Shown here in pieces: positions 9,278 to 17,792 of a stretch of DNA of 64,000 nucleotides. The first letter of the stretch is position 1; every line of letters begins with the position of its first letter. The notes beneath the pieces are model-generated. The model ran no database searches. It was given only the letters and a program-made list of their open reading frames with translations, and was not told the origin of the DNA. The stretch comes from CADEDV01 sp964412375 (GTDB taxonomy: Bacteria; Bacteroidota; Bacteroidia; Chitinophagales; Chitinophagaceae), in contig CAYPOD010000003.1 in the NCBI GenBank assembly GCA_964412375.1, forward strand, positions 79,441 through 143,440. Direction: 5' to 3'. A program made the position numbers and the translations under genes.

Positions 9278-10256
9278 TTTCAACAAGGGCAAATTTGTGA
9301 TCTCCCTTGACTTTGAACTTTTCTGGGGTGTCAGGGATAAAAAAACAATTCAGGGGTATGGGGCTAACATCCTGGGAGTAAGAAAAGCTATTCCCGCTAT
9401 GATGGAGCTATTTGACAAGTACCAGGTCAAAGCAACATTCTCAACAGTAGGATTCCTCTTTGCCGAAGACCGAAATGAGTTGATGAGCCATATTCCGCCA
9501 GTCCGGCCAGCGTATGATGATAAAAAACTTTCACCTTACCTGGATATCGATACTATTGGTTTTAATGAATCAGATGATCCGTATCATTTCGGCTATTCTC
9601 TTTTGCAAATGATTAAGCAAAAGGAAATTCATGAAATTGGCACACACACTTTTTGCCATTACTATTGTCTTGAGCCTGGTCAAAACATTGACTCATTCCG
9701 GCATGACCTGCAGGCAGCAAAGAAAATTGCAGAAAAGGAAAATATAAATGTCAGGAGCCTGGTTTTTCCCCGTAATCAGTTTTCGGAGGATTACCTTGTT
9801 GTTTGCAAGGAGGCTGGTATTGATTCATACCGGGGTAATCCTGTTTCGTGGCTTTATGAAGCCAGGAATAAAAATGATGAAAGCCTGCTTAGAAGATTAT
9901 TCAGGTTTATTGACACTTATATTAATTTAACGGGTTTCCATTGTCATTCAGCTGAGCATGTGTTTAGGGATCAGGTGACTAATGTTGCGGCTTCTCGTTT
10001 TTTACGTCCGTACAGCAAGAAATTATCATTTCTTGATTTTCTGCGTATGAACAGAGTATGTGCAGCGATGCAACATGCAGCAAAACATAAGAAACTATTT
10101 CATCTTTGGTGGCATCCTCACAATTTTGGCGTCAATCTGGAGGAGAATATCCGCTTTCTTGAGAAAATTCTGGCTTACTATAAAAAGCTGAATGAACAAT
10201 ACGGGTTCAGCAGCATCACTATGACAGGACTGGCCGATGAGCGAAGAAAAAAATAA
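9267..10256 (+). CDS. Polysaccharide deacetylase, NodB fold (CE4)
   Basis: Carbohydrate esterase family 4-type protein that removes N- or O-acyl groups from sugars. The start at 9267 (MSVDFNKGKF) gives FVISLDFELFWG, whose SLDFE holds the metal/base Asp at about residue 15. The metal-binding H-x3-H appears as GTHTFCHYY near residues 124-131, and the late WWHPHNFG block supplies another conserved His. A longer in-frame start at 9174 would add 31 residues inside the upstream gene and is less likely. No signal peptide is seen, so it probably acts in the cytoplasm on a glycan precursor. It overlaps the following formyltransferase by 20 bases. Confidence 0.8.
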   Translation: MSVDFNKGKFVISLDFELFWGVRDKKTIQGYGANILGVRKAIPAMMELFDKYQVKATFSTVGFLFAEDRNELMSHIPPVRPAYDDKKLSPYLDIDTIGFNESDDPYHFGYSLLQMIKQKEIHEIGTHTFCHYYCLEPGQNIDSFRHDLQAAKKIAEKENINVRSLVFPRNQFSEDYLVVCKEAGIDSYRGNPVSWLYEARNKNDESLLRRLFRFIDTYINLTGFHCHSAEHVFRDQVTNVAASRFLRPYSKKLSFLDFLRMNRVCAAMQHAAKHKKLFHLWWHPHNFGVNLEENIRFLEKILAYYKKLNEQYGFSSITMTGLADERRKK

Positions 10257-11025
10257 CGGGAAAAAGATTGTGCTGTTATGCTCCGATTGTTTTGCAACCA
10301 GGGCACTTTACCATAATATCAGCCAGGTTTATTTCATAGAATCAATAATAACAGAGACTCCCTTGAGGGGAATGGCGCTTGCAAAAAGGCGTTTAAGGAG
10401 ATTAGGATTTTGGAAAGTGTCAGGCCAGGTTTTGTTCAGTGTCATTGCTGTCCCTTTATTAAGGGTCTTTTCAAAAAAAAGAATAAAGGAAATAACAGTT
10501 TTTTTTGGCATGAGTAATGGGCTGCTGCCTGCAGAAAATGCAGTTCATTTTAGTTCGGTCAATGATGCTGCATGTAAGGATTATCTTAAACAACAAAACC
10601 CGGATATAGTAATCGTGAGCGGCACAAGAATTATAACCAGGGAAATACTGGAAAGTACAAATGCTGTTTTTATCAATATGCATGCGGGTATCACACCCCA
10701 ATACAGAGGAGTGCATGGAGGATACTGGGCTTTAGTGAATAATGATCCGTCGCATTGCGGTGTGACAATTCATCTGGTAGATAAAGGAATTGATACAGGT
10801 GAAGTGCTGTACCAGTCAGTTATAGAAATTACTGACAAGGATAATTTTGTTACATACCCTTACCTTCAGCTTGGAGAGGGACTCGCTTTATTACGTAAGG
10901 CTATTGAAGATGTATTGCAAGGTCAGCATCGGCCCTTCCGGCCAACAGTTGAGAAAGGAAAGGTTTGGTACCATCCGTCACTCTGGCAATATCTGTATTA
11001 TCGTATATTCAAAGGGAAAAAATAG
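10237..11025 (+). CDS. Formyltransferase-family protein
   Basis: Contains the formyl-transferase fold of the Fmt/PurN/ArnA family, which moves a formyl group from 10-formyl-tetrahydrofolate to an amine. The catalytic Asn-x-His appears in FINMHAGITPQYRG (about residues 143-156), with the following RGVHGGYW loop; the catalytic Asp is in LVDKGIDTGEVL near 180-191. The N-terminal 90 residues are unusual for Fmt. No C-terminal tRNA-binding domain follows, so it is not methionyl-tRNA formyltransferase. In this locus it would plausibly N-formylate an amino sugar. A second, distinct formyltransferase lies at 13153-13836. Confidence 0.75.
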   Translation: MSEEKNNGKKIVLLCSDCFATRALYHNISQVYFIESIITETPLRGMALAKRRLRRLGFWKVSGQVLFSVIAVPLLRVFSKKRIKEITVFFGMSNGLLPAENAVHFSSVNDAACKDYLKQQNPDIVIVSGTRIITREILESTNAVFINMHAGITPQYRGVHGGYWALVNNDPSHCGVTIHLVDKGIDTGEVLYQSVIEITDKDNFVTYPYLQLGEGLALLRKAIEDVLQGQHRPFRPTVEKGKVWYHPSLWQYLYYRIFKGKK

Positions 11026-11070
11026 CTGCAAATTTTCGCTTCCTGTTTATGTACAAAACAATTTACTAGT

Positions 11071-12240
11071 ATGCCATTGTTAATAAGAGTCACCACAGTG
11101 CCTCTTTCATTGCATGTATTGTTACGAAATCAGCTAAAGTATATGCAGGAGCATGGGTTGGAAGTAATCATGGTGTCAGCTGATGGAAAAGAACGGGAAA
11201 CAGTTGTTGCCAATGAACAATGCAGGCATATTATCATTCCTATGACAAGAAAGATAACTCCTGTCCGGGATATAGTTGCTTTTTACAAATTGACCCGGCT
11301 GCTTAGAAAGTTGAAGCCTGATATTGTTCACTCGCATACACCAAAGGCTGGTTTAATAGCCATGCTGGCCTCCCGGTTTGCAGGTGTCAGGATCAGGATT
11401 CATACCATTGCAGGTTTGCGGTTTATGACCTCATCAGGTGTTAAGCGATGGATACTGATTAGAATGGAAAAACTTACAGCTTTGTTTGCCACTCATGTTT
11501 GGCCAAATAGTTTTTCCCTTATGCAATATGTCAAGGAAAAGAAACTTGTCAATGATGCTAAGCTGGAAGTTATCGGCGGTGGATCCAGTAATGGGATTGA
11601 TCTTTCCCGCTTTTCAAAGGAAAAACTGGAGGTGGGCCGGCTTCGGAAAATTAAAGAGCAAGTCAGGTTCGACAGTCATCTGATTTACCTGCTTTGTGTA
11701 GGCAGGATTGTTAAGGATAAAGGGGTGGAGGAGTTAGTAAAGGCGTTTGTAGAGCTATATGAAACTAACAGCAAGGTCAGACTTTTGCTGGTAGGTGGGT
11801 ATGAGGATGAACTTGATCCAGTCAGCGACGAAATCAAAGCAATTATTCATAACCATCCTGGAGTGATAATGGCAGGCTGGAGCGAGGAAGTAGAATACTT
11901 TATGGCCTTTGCAAATATGCTTGTACACCCTTCTCACCGTGAAGGATTCCCCAATGTACTATTGCAGGCAGGAGCTATGCAATGTCCTGTAATCTGTTCT
12001 AAGATACCGGGCAATACCGATGTGATTGAACACCAGAATACCGGACTAGTATTTATGGCAAAAAACAAGGATTCCCTTTTATGTACAATCAAAGAAGCTA
12101 TTGAAAATCCTGCAGGGATGGAGCAATATGCTAAAGCATTGAGAAATAAAGTCGAGAAATTTTATGATCAACCTGTGGTTCACAGGATGATATATGAGAG
12201 GTACAAAGAACTCTTGAAATTGAAAGGAATCAGGCATTAA
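11071..12240 (+). CDS. GT4 glycosyltransferase, PglA/CapM-like
   Basis: GT4 enzyme of 389 residues. The N-terminal half reads KPDIVHSHTPKAGLIAMLA, then HTIAGLRF, a pattern typical of PglA- and CapM-type enzymes that add the second sugar to a diphospho-lipid-linked amino sugar. The nucleotide-sugar site has CVGRIVKDKGVEEL and EGFPNVLLQA (E-x7-Q), followed by IPGNTDVIE. It lies just upstream of acetyltransferase, dehydratase, aminotransferase and initiating transferase genes, as a PglA would in the Campylobacter pgl module. The PglA-like assignment rests on this pattern and context rather than on a proven ortholog. Confidence 0.8.
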   Translation: MPLLIRVTTVPLSLHVLLRNQLKYMQEHGLEVIMVSADGKERETVVANEQCRHIIIPMTRKITPVRDIVAFYKLTRLLRKLKPDIVHSHTPKAGLIAMLASRFAGVRIRIHTIAGLRFMTSSGVKRWILIRMEKLTALFATHVWPNSFSLMQYVKEKKLVNDAKLEVIGGGSSNGIDLSRFSKEKLEVGRLRKIKEQVRFDSHLIYLLCVGRIVKDKGVEELVKAFVELYETNSKVRLLLVGGYEDELDPVSDEIKAIIHNHPGVIMAGWSEEVEYFMAFANMLVHPSHREGFPNVLLQAGAMQCPVICSKIPGNTDVIEHQNTGLVFMAKNKDSLLCTIKEAIENPAGMEQYAKALRNKVEKFYDQPVVHRMIYERYKELLKLKGIRH

Positions 12241-12270
12241 TCGGACTTTTACGAATGACGCCGGAGTACT

Positions 12271-12301
12271 TTTGCTGGTTTTCACTTATTTAACCAGCAA
12301 A
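12271..12301. terminator. Intergenic hairpin, possible terminator or leader structure
   Basis: Ten-base perfect inverted repeat, TTTGCTGGTT (12271-12280) and AACCAGCAAA (12292-12301), separated by 11 bases, in the 114-base gap between the PglA-like and PglD-like genes. The stem is strong, but only a poor T-tract (TTATTT) follows on the plus strand, so termination is uncertain. It could be a weak terminator or a leader hairpin. Confidence 0.4.
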
Positions 12302-12354
12302 TTATTTGAATTGGACCAGCATGCTATTATTTTAGTAAGCGAAATCCAAATCAA

Positions 12355-13014
12355 ATGAAATCCACTATCAAAAAACCAGTGGCCATTGTAGGCTATTCCG
12401 GCCACTCCTATGTTATTATAGACATTCTCTTAAATGCCGGAAGACTGGTTACCGCATACTGCGACCAGGAAGAAAAACAATCAAATCCCTATCATCTTGC
12501 ATATTTGGGCAAAGAATCAGAAGTGATTCATCAATTAAAAAACTATGATTTTTTTGCCTGCGTAGGTCATAACGGAATCAGGGAAAAAATTCACACACAG
12601 CTTTCACAGTTTTTAGGCAATCCAATAAATGCTATTCATCCCAGTGCAGTTATATCAGCTTCTGCCAAAATGATGGAGGGTGTAATGATCGCCGCAAACG
12701 TAACAATTAATCCGTTGGTTCAAATCGGACGTGGAGTCATTTGCAATACATCCAGCAGTATTGATCATGAATGTGTAATAGGTGATTTTTCCCATATTGC
12801 CCCCGGGGCTGTATTATGCGGGAATGTTGAAGTTGGTAGAGGCACATTCGTTGGTGCCAATGCTGTAATTCGCCAGGGAATTAAGATCGGAAGCAATGTT
12901 ATTATCGGAGCCGGTACTGTTGTGGTGAAGGATATACCAGACAACACTACTGTTATAGGTAACCCGGCCAGGGTACTTACCAAAAAGTCAGCACAGAAAC
13001 TTAAGGCTGCATAA
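12355..13014 (+). CDS. PglD/NeuD-type sugar O/N-acetyltransferase
   Basis: Acyltransferase with an N-terminal Rossmann-like domain (AIVGYSGHSYVIIDIL, where PglD has a glycine-rich GxGGH loop) followed by a left-handed beta-helix of hexapeptide repeats from about residue 95 onward (IHPSAVIS, GVMIAANV, IGRGVICN, IGDFSHIAPGAVLCG and so on). The likely catalytic His is that of SSIDHECVIG. PglD N-acetylates the C4 amine of a UDP-4-amino-4,6-dideoxy sugar; NeuD is the sialic acid counterpart. The downstream dehydratase and aminotransferase would supply the PglD-type substrate. A strong terminator follows. Confidence 0.8.
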   Translation: MKSTIKKPVAIVGYSGHSYVIIDILLNAGRLVTAYCDQEEKQSNPYHLAYLGKESEVIHQLKNYDFFACVGHNGIREKIHTQLSQFLGNPINAIHPSAVISASAKMMEGVMIAANVTINPLVQIGRGVICNTSSSIDHECVIGDFSHIAPGAVLCGNVEVGRGTFVGANAVIRQGIKIGSNVIIGAGTVVVKDIPDNTTVIGNPARVLTKKSAQKLKAA

Positions 13015-13040
13015 AGCCGGTTCATAATACCATATATTAC

Positions 13041-13073
13041 AAACCTGTTTTCATTTATGAGACAGGTTTTTTT
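13041..13073 (+). terminator. Rho-independent terminator after the PglD-like gene
   Basis: Perfect 8-base stem AAACCTGT (13041-13048) and ACAGGTTT (13062-13069) with a 13-base loop, running directly into a T-tract (13067-13073). It lies 27 bases after the PglD-like stop codon, so it probably separates the transcript to its left from the formyltransferase/dehydratase group. Confidence 0.8.
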
Positions 13074-13152
13074 GTAGTTTTACTTTTTAAACAGATAATC
13101 TGCTGTTTATTTATTATTTCAATAATGTAACTGGGTCTTTTATAATCTGGAA

Positions 13153-13836
13153 ATGGAGAGCTACAGAAATAGTACAAAGATTTTATTTATAGGTAAGGCC
13201 GATAACCTCTATGCAAAAATTGCTGCAGATTTTATTCAACAGCATTTTTATAACGCTCAAGTTGTTTTTTCAAAGAGATCAGACCCATTTAAGCATGATT
13301 TGATGGAATGGGAAGGCGATCTTTTGATATCTTACCTGGCTCAGTGGATCTTACCTGCAGAATTATTGCGAAAAGCCAGGCTGGCGGCTATTAACCTGCA
13401 TCCCGGTCCTCCTGAGTATCCTGGAATAGGATGCACCAATTTTGCTATCTATAACGGGGAAAAAGAATTTGGTATCACCTGTCATCATATGCTGGCGAAA
13501 GTTGACACTGGGCAGATTATTATGGTAAAACGATTTCCATTGTTTGATACGGACACAGTCTATTCGTTGACACAACGCTGCTATATAGAGATTCTTCATG
13601 CATTTTGTGAATTAATGAGCGGATGGTTAAAAGGTCAGCCAATTCCGATGAGTAATGAGAGATGGACCCGTGCACCGTACAAACGAAAAGACCTGAATGA
13701 GCTTTGCAGGCTAAAATCCACAATGAGCAGGCAAGAAATAGACCGGCGCATCAAGGCTACCACCTATGGGGATAAAGTATGGGCCTATATGGAAGAGGGG
13801 TCTGATATTGATAAAGAGGGTGTCAGTTTTCGGTAG
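13153..13836 (+). CDS. Sugar N-formyltransferase-like protein
   Basis: Compact formyl-transferase domain (227 residues) without a tRNA-binding extension. The catalytic triad is visible: Asn and His in INLHPGPPEYPG (about residues 81-92) and Asp in AKVDTGQI near 115-122. Proteins of this size with NLHPGPPEYPG resemble the formyltransferases that act on dTDP- or UDP-4-amino sugars in O-antigen loci. It is followed by the sugar 4,6-dehydratase and the aminotransferase that would make such an amine, so N-formylation of a 4-amino-4,6-dideoxy sugar is a sound inference. It may compete with or complement the upstream acetyltransferase. Confidence 0.75.
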   Translation: MESYRNSTKILFIGKADNLYAKIAADFIQQHFYNAQVVFSKRSDPFKHDLMEWEGDLLISYLAQWILPAELLRKARLAAINLHPGPPEYPGIGCTNFAIYNGEKEFGITCHHMLAKVDTGQIIMVKRFPLFDTDTVYSLTQRCYIEILHAFCELMSGWLKGQPIPMSNERWTRAPYKRKDLNELCRLKSTMSRQEIDRRIKATTYGDKVWAYMEEGSDIDKEGVSFR

Positions 13837-13900
13837 CTCACATATATCACTGAATAAATTAGTTAGTCTTATAAAAGCGTCTATTCAAAATCATAGTTAA

Positions 13901-15115
13901 ATGTTTCCCGACCTGAATAAATTTATTGCTGAGAAAGTGCTAGAGAGGGGTACTTCTTTTTTTCTGCAGGATATAGTCGACAACAGGAATGCACTGGAAT
14001 CCCGTATCAGCGGAAAGAAAGTGCTGGTAATTGGTGGTGGCGGCACTATCGGCTCAAACTATATTAAGTCATTGCTTCATTTCAAACCGCAATCGGTTAT
14101 TGTTATTGACTCAAATGAGAATGGCTTGACAGAAATGGTAAGAGATATCCGCAGCACCGGCGGATTACAGATACCTTCAACTTTCATCACCTACCCGGTT
14201 AATTTTGGTGATCCGTTGTTTAGTAAGATCTACGAAGCATACAAACCCTTCGACATCATTGCTAATTTTGCCGCCCATAAACATGTAAGAAGCGAAAAAG
14301 ATATTTATTCGATTGAGGCAATGATCCAAAATAACCTGCTTCATGCACATAAGCTGTTGCAGTTGGTTGTAACAGACAGGCCTTCTCACTTTTTCTGTGT
14401 TTCTACAGATAAAGCGGCCAACCCGGTGAATGTAATGGGCGCCACTAAAAAACTGATGGAAGACCTGGTGATGAGTTTTGCTGCGAAAATAAACTGTACC
14501 ACTGCAAGATTTGCCAATGTTGCATTTTCAAACGGAAGCCTGCCCGATGGGTTTATCCGTAGATTGTTGAATCGACAGCCACTTTCAGTACCAAAAGATG
14601 TGAAAAGATACTTTGTTTCACCTGTTGAGTCTGGTGAAATATGTATGCTTGCTTCTGTTCTTGGAAATTCAGGTGATGTTTTTTTCCCAAAGCTTGATCA
14701 AAGCAGGTTAACTGGTTTTTACGAGATCACTGTTAAGTTTCTTGCAGAGGCCGGGTTTGACATATTGGAATGTGATACAGAGGGGGAAGCAAAGAAATTT
14801 GCAGCAGAAATGAAACCAGATGACACTTTTTATCCTGTATATACATTTACTTCTGATACAACAGGGGAAAAACTGTATGAAGAATTCTATTTACCCGAAG
14901 AGTTACCCGATTTTCAGCGGTTTCATTCTCTTGGCGTTGTCAATCCGCTTCAAAGGCAACATCCGGGGAATAATATGGACGAATTTTTTTCGGCTATCAC
15001 TCATGTTTTCAACCGGGAAAACGCAATGAAAGCTGACATAGTTGAGTTATTGAAAAAATATATACCCACTTTCTCGCATCATGAAACTGGGAAGACCCTG
15101 GATATGAAAATGTAG
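13901..15115 (+). CDS. UDP-sugar 4,6-dehydratase (FlaA1/PglF C-domain/CapD-like SDR)
   Basis: Extended short-chain dehydrogenase that converts UDP-GlcNAc (or an analogue) to the 4-keto-6-deoxy sugar with bound NAD(P). The nucleotide-binding loop VIGGGGTIGSNY is near residues 43-54. The active-site block STDKAANPVNVMGATKK (about 168-184) has the Met-x3-Lys arrangement characteristic of FlaA1/WbpM/PglF instead of Tyr-x3-Lys. FANVAFSNGSLPDGF follows. It is 404 residues and lacks the N-terminal membrane domain of PglF/WbpM, having instead about 40 non-membrane residues. It is followed 28 bases later by the aminotransferase. Confidence 0.8.
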   Translation: MFPDLNKFIAEKVLERGTSFFLQDIVDNRNALESRISGKKVLVIGGGGTIGSNYIKSLLHFKPQSVIVIDSNENGLTEMVRDIRSTGGLQIPSTFITYPVNFGDPLFSKIYEAYKPFDIIANFAAHKHVRSEKDIYSIEAMIQNNLLHAHKLLQLVVTDRPSHFFCVSTDKAANPVNVMGATKKLMEDLVMSFAAKINCTTARFANVAFSNGSLPDGFIRRLLNRQPLSVPKDVKRYFVSPVESGEICMLASVLGNSGDVFFPKLDQSRLTGFYEITVKFLAEAGFDILECDTEGEAKKFAAEMKPDDTFYPVYTFTSDTTGEKLYEEFYLPEELPDFQRFHSLGVVNPLQRQHPGNNMDEFFSAITHVFNRENAMKADIVELLKKYIPTFSHHETGKTLDMKM

Positions 15116-15143
15116 TAAGACCCAATTTGTAAAACCAATCAGC

Positions 15144-16277
15144 ATGATCCCACTGTCAGTTCCCAATATTACAGGCAATGAATGGAAATATGTAAAGGAA
15201 TGTCTTGATTCGGGGTGGATTTCTTCTGTTGGGTCATTTGTTTCCCGGTTTGAGCAAATGGTAGCAGATTTTACCGGTGCAAAGTATGGTGTTGCCACGG
15301 TGAACGGCACTTCAGCTCTTCATATTGCTTTACTGCTTGCTGGTGTCAAACAAAACGATTATGTAATTCTCCCCAATCTTACATTTGTTGCTTCGGCAAA
15401 TGCAATTAAGTACCTAGGTGCGGAACCATTGCTTATAGATGCAGATAAAGATTTGTGGCAAATGGACCTTGACTTGCTTGAAGAATTTTTAAAAAATGAA
15501 ACTGAAATCAAAAACGGGGAGCTGCTTTATAAAAAAAATAGCCGCCGGATAGCGGCTATTATGCCGGTGCACATTCTTGGCAATATGTGCAATATGGATC
15601 AGTTCCTGGCAATAACCCAACAATATCCTTTGACTGTTGTGGAGGATTCTACAGAAGCCCTAGGGTCGTATTATAAGGGAAAACATGCAGGAAGATTCAG
15701 CCTCATGGGGTGTTTTAGTTTTAATGGCAACAAGATCATTTCTACAGGTGGAGGAGGGGTAATAGTTACCGATGATGAAAAACTTGCGAAAATGGCTAAG
15801 CATCTCACCTCGACGGCAAAAGCAAGCCCGGATGAGTATTATCATGACGAGGTGGGCTATAACTACCGGTTGGTGAATATACTGGCTGCGGTGGGTGTTG
15901 GCCAGATGGAACTGTTACCTTCGTTTATTAAAAGAAAAAGAGAAATCACATCTTTTTACAAAGACAGCCTGCAAAAGGTAGCGGATATAGAATTTCAAAA
16001 GGAATTACCTGATGTGCAGGCAAACGGCTGGTTGTTTACCATAAAAACCAGTCATCAGCAAAAATTGCTTGATCATCTCAATTCAAAAGGTATACTTAGC
16101 CGCCGTTTTTGGATGCCTATGAGCAAACTACCTATGTATAAGGATTGCCTGCAGATTGAAAACAGGGATGTGGCCGGAGAAATTTATAATACCTGTTTAA
16201 GCATTCCCTGTTCTACCAATATTACAGATGAACAACTGGAAATCGTAGCACGGGAAATAAAATTTGCCCTCAATTGA
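15144..16277 (+). CDS. PLP-dependent sugar aminotransferase (DegT family, LegC/PglE-like)
   Basis: DegT/DnrJ/EryC1 aminotransferase, 377 residues, converting a 4-keto sugar nucleotide to the 4-amino sugar with glutamate as the usual donor. The family start IPLSVPNITGNEW is present, together with NGTSALHIAL, the PLP-stacking VEDSTEALGS and the PLP Lys in FSFNGNKIISTGGGG (about residue 196). The central insertion and this motif spelling are closest to the LegC branch, which aminates UDP-4-keto-6-deoxy-GlcNAc. Its stop codon lies 2 bases before the next ATG, implying coupling. Acetylation (12355) or formylation (13153) would follow. Confidence 0.85.
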   Translation: MIPLSVPNITGNEWKYVKECLDSGWISSVGSFVSRFEQMVADFTGAKYGVATVNGTSALHIALLLAGVKQNDYVILPNLTFVASANAIKYLGAEPLLIDADKDLWQMDLDLLEEFLKNETEIKNGELLYKKNSRRIAAIMPVHILGNMCNMDQFLAITQQYPLTVVEDSTEALGSYYKGKHAGRFSLMGCFSFNGNKIISTGGGGVIVTDDEKLAKMAKHLTSTAKASPDEYYHDEVGYNYRLVNILAAVGVGQMELLPSFIKRKREITSFYKDSLQKVADIEFQKELPDVQANGWLFTIKTSHQQKLLDHLNSKGILSRRFWMPMSKLPMYKDCLQIENRDVAGEIYNTCLSIPCSTNITDEQLEIVAREIKFALN

Positions 16278-16279
16278 CC

Positions 16280-16942
16280 ATGTACTTTTTCATTAAACGT
16301 TTTTTTGACATTTTTTTCTCACTGGCAGCACTGCTGTTGCTGCTTCCCGTGTTTATTCCTGTTATTTTGGTATTATTACTTACCGGTGAACATCGCGTTT
16401 TTTACCGGCAGCAACGCATAGGTTATCTGAAGAGGACATTCCATATCTGGAAATTCGCCACTATGTTAAAAAACAGCCCAAACATGGGAAACGGAGATGT
16501 GACCACCCGTAATGACCCTAGGGTTACAAAAGTTGGAAAATTTCTCCGTATAAGTAAGCTAAATGAATTTCCCCAGCTGATTAACATTCTTACAGGAGAC
16601 ATGTCTTTTGTTGGCCCCCGTCCGCTGATGAAAGTAAGTTTTGAACGTTATTCAGACGAAGTGAAAGAAAAGATTTACAATGTCAGACCCGGGCTTACTG
16701 GTATTGGCAGCATATTATTCAGGGATGAGGAATTGATTGTTTCACAAAGCAATTTGCCACCGCATGAATGTTACAGGCAGATCATCCTTCCCTATAAAGG
16801 AACAGTTGAAATGTGGTATCAGCAACATATTTCTTTTCTTACCGATTTTTTTATCCTTTTCATGACAGGCTGGGCAATAGTGTCACCCCGCAGTAATCTA
16901 ATTTATAGAGTGTTCCCTTCTCTACCGCGACGCAAATTTTAG
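16280..16942 (+). CDS. Initiating phosphoglycosyl transferase (PglC-like), Asn in catalytic dyad
   Basis: Small monotopic phosphoglycosyl transferase that moves a sugar 1-phosphate onto undecaprenyl phosphate, starting glycan assembly at the inner face of the membrane. A single hydrophobic re-entrant helix occupies about residues 8-28. Then come YRQQRIGY, WKFATM, GDMSFVGPRPL and VRPGLTGIGSI. In PglC the nucleophilic dyad is Asp-Glu in LDELPQ; here the block reads LNEFPQ (N95-E96), so the nucleophile position is Asn. The start is ATG 16280, two bases past the aminotransferase stop. It could be a subfamily feature or a loss of activity. Confidence 0.8.
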   Translation: MYFFIKRFFDIFFSLAALLLLLPVFIPVILVLLLTGEHRVFYRQQRIGYLKRTFHIWKFATMLKNSPNMGNGDVTTRNDPRVTKVGKFLRISKLNEFPQLINILTGDMSFVGPRPLMKVSFERYSDEVKEKIYNVRPGLTGIGSILFRDEELIVSQSNLPPHECYRQIILPYKGTVEMWYQQHISFLTDFFILFMTGWAIVSPRSNLIYRVFPSLPRRKF

Positions 16943-16989
16943 CATTCCTCCTGTTACACGGAAGGAATATTGAGTATTTTCGTATCAGT

Positions 16990-17733
16990 ATGTTCAGATT
17001 ATTTTCGCGATCAAAAGCAACATCTTCGATTCCGGATTTTTCAGTGCTTAAAACCGATATGCACTCCCATCTCATTCCCGGCATTGATGATGGATCGCCT
17101 GATTTAAAAACCTCTTTGCAGCTGATCAAAGGATTGGCAAACCTGGGTTATTCGAAATTGATCACAACACCACATATAATGTGGGATATGTACCAGAACA
17201 CCCGGCAAAATATACAGGAGGGGCTGGGAATTGTGCAACAAGCTGTGAAGGACGCAGGCCTTCAGGTAGAAATTGAAGCGGCAGCAGAGTATTTTTTGGA
17301 TGATTATGTTGCCGCTATGGTAAAAAACAATGAACCACTTCTTACTTTCGACGGGAAAAAGGTATTGGTCGAATTCTCAATGGCCCATGCTTCAATGGGT
17401 CTAAAGGATATTTTATTTGACATGCAAATGCAGGGCTATCAACCCGTCATCGCTCACCCTGAGCGATATACTTACCTCACTTATTCAAAAGACCTCTACG
17501 ACGATTTGAAAAATATCGGCTGTCTTTTCCAGCTCAACCTGCTTTCACTGACCACTTATTACGGGAAATCCGTAAACGAACTGGCCCAGTACCTGATAAA
17601 AAAGGATTATTATGACCTGGTAGGTACCGACCTGCACAACTCCCGTCATCTTGAAACACTTCACACCCCTGCCTTACACGCATCCATCCAAAAACTGCTG
17701 GACTCCGGCAGAATCCTGAACCCCCAGCTTTGA
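16990..17733 (+). CDS. CpsB/CapC-family PHP tyrosine phosphatase
   Basis: Manganese-dependent PHP-domain phosphatase of the CpsB/YwqE type, which dephosphorylates the tyrosine kinase controlling capsule or exopolysaccharide export. The metal-binding motifs are DMHSHLIPGIDDG near residues 23-35, TTPH near 57-60, IAHPERY near 155-161 and GTDLHNS near 213-219. Length (247 residues) is normal. It is the last gene of the glycan locus, and its partner kinase is not in the window, so it may lie to the left. A short gap then leads to the carotenoid regulator. Confidence 0.85.
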   Translation: MFRLFSRSKATSSIPDFSVLKTDMHSHLIPGIDDGSPDLKTSLQLIKGLANLGYSKLITTPHIMWDMYQNTRQNIQEGLGIVQQAVKDAGLQVEIEAAAEYFLDDYVAAMVKNNEPLLTFDGKKVLVEFSMAHASMGLKDILFDMQMQGYQPVIAHPERYTYLTYSKDLYDDLKNIGCLFQLNLLSLTTYYGKSVNELAQYLIKKDYYDLVGTDLHNSRHLETLHTPALHASIQKLLDSGRILNPQL

Positions 17734-17792
17734 TCACAGCCTGTTTTTGACCTTTTTCAACTTTTTTTAAGGTGGATTGTAATTAGGTTATT

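Noticed and set aside
12267..12274. TACTTTTG as a -7 promoter element before the PglD-like gene
   Set aside because: A perfect TAnnTTTG match, but no TTG element lies about 20 bases upstream, and it overlaps a hairpin arm.
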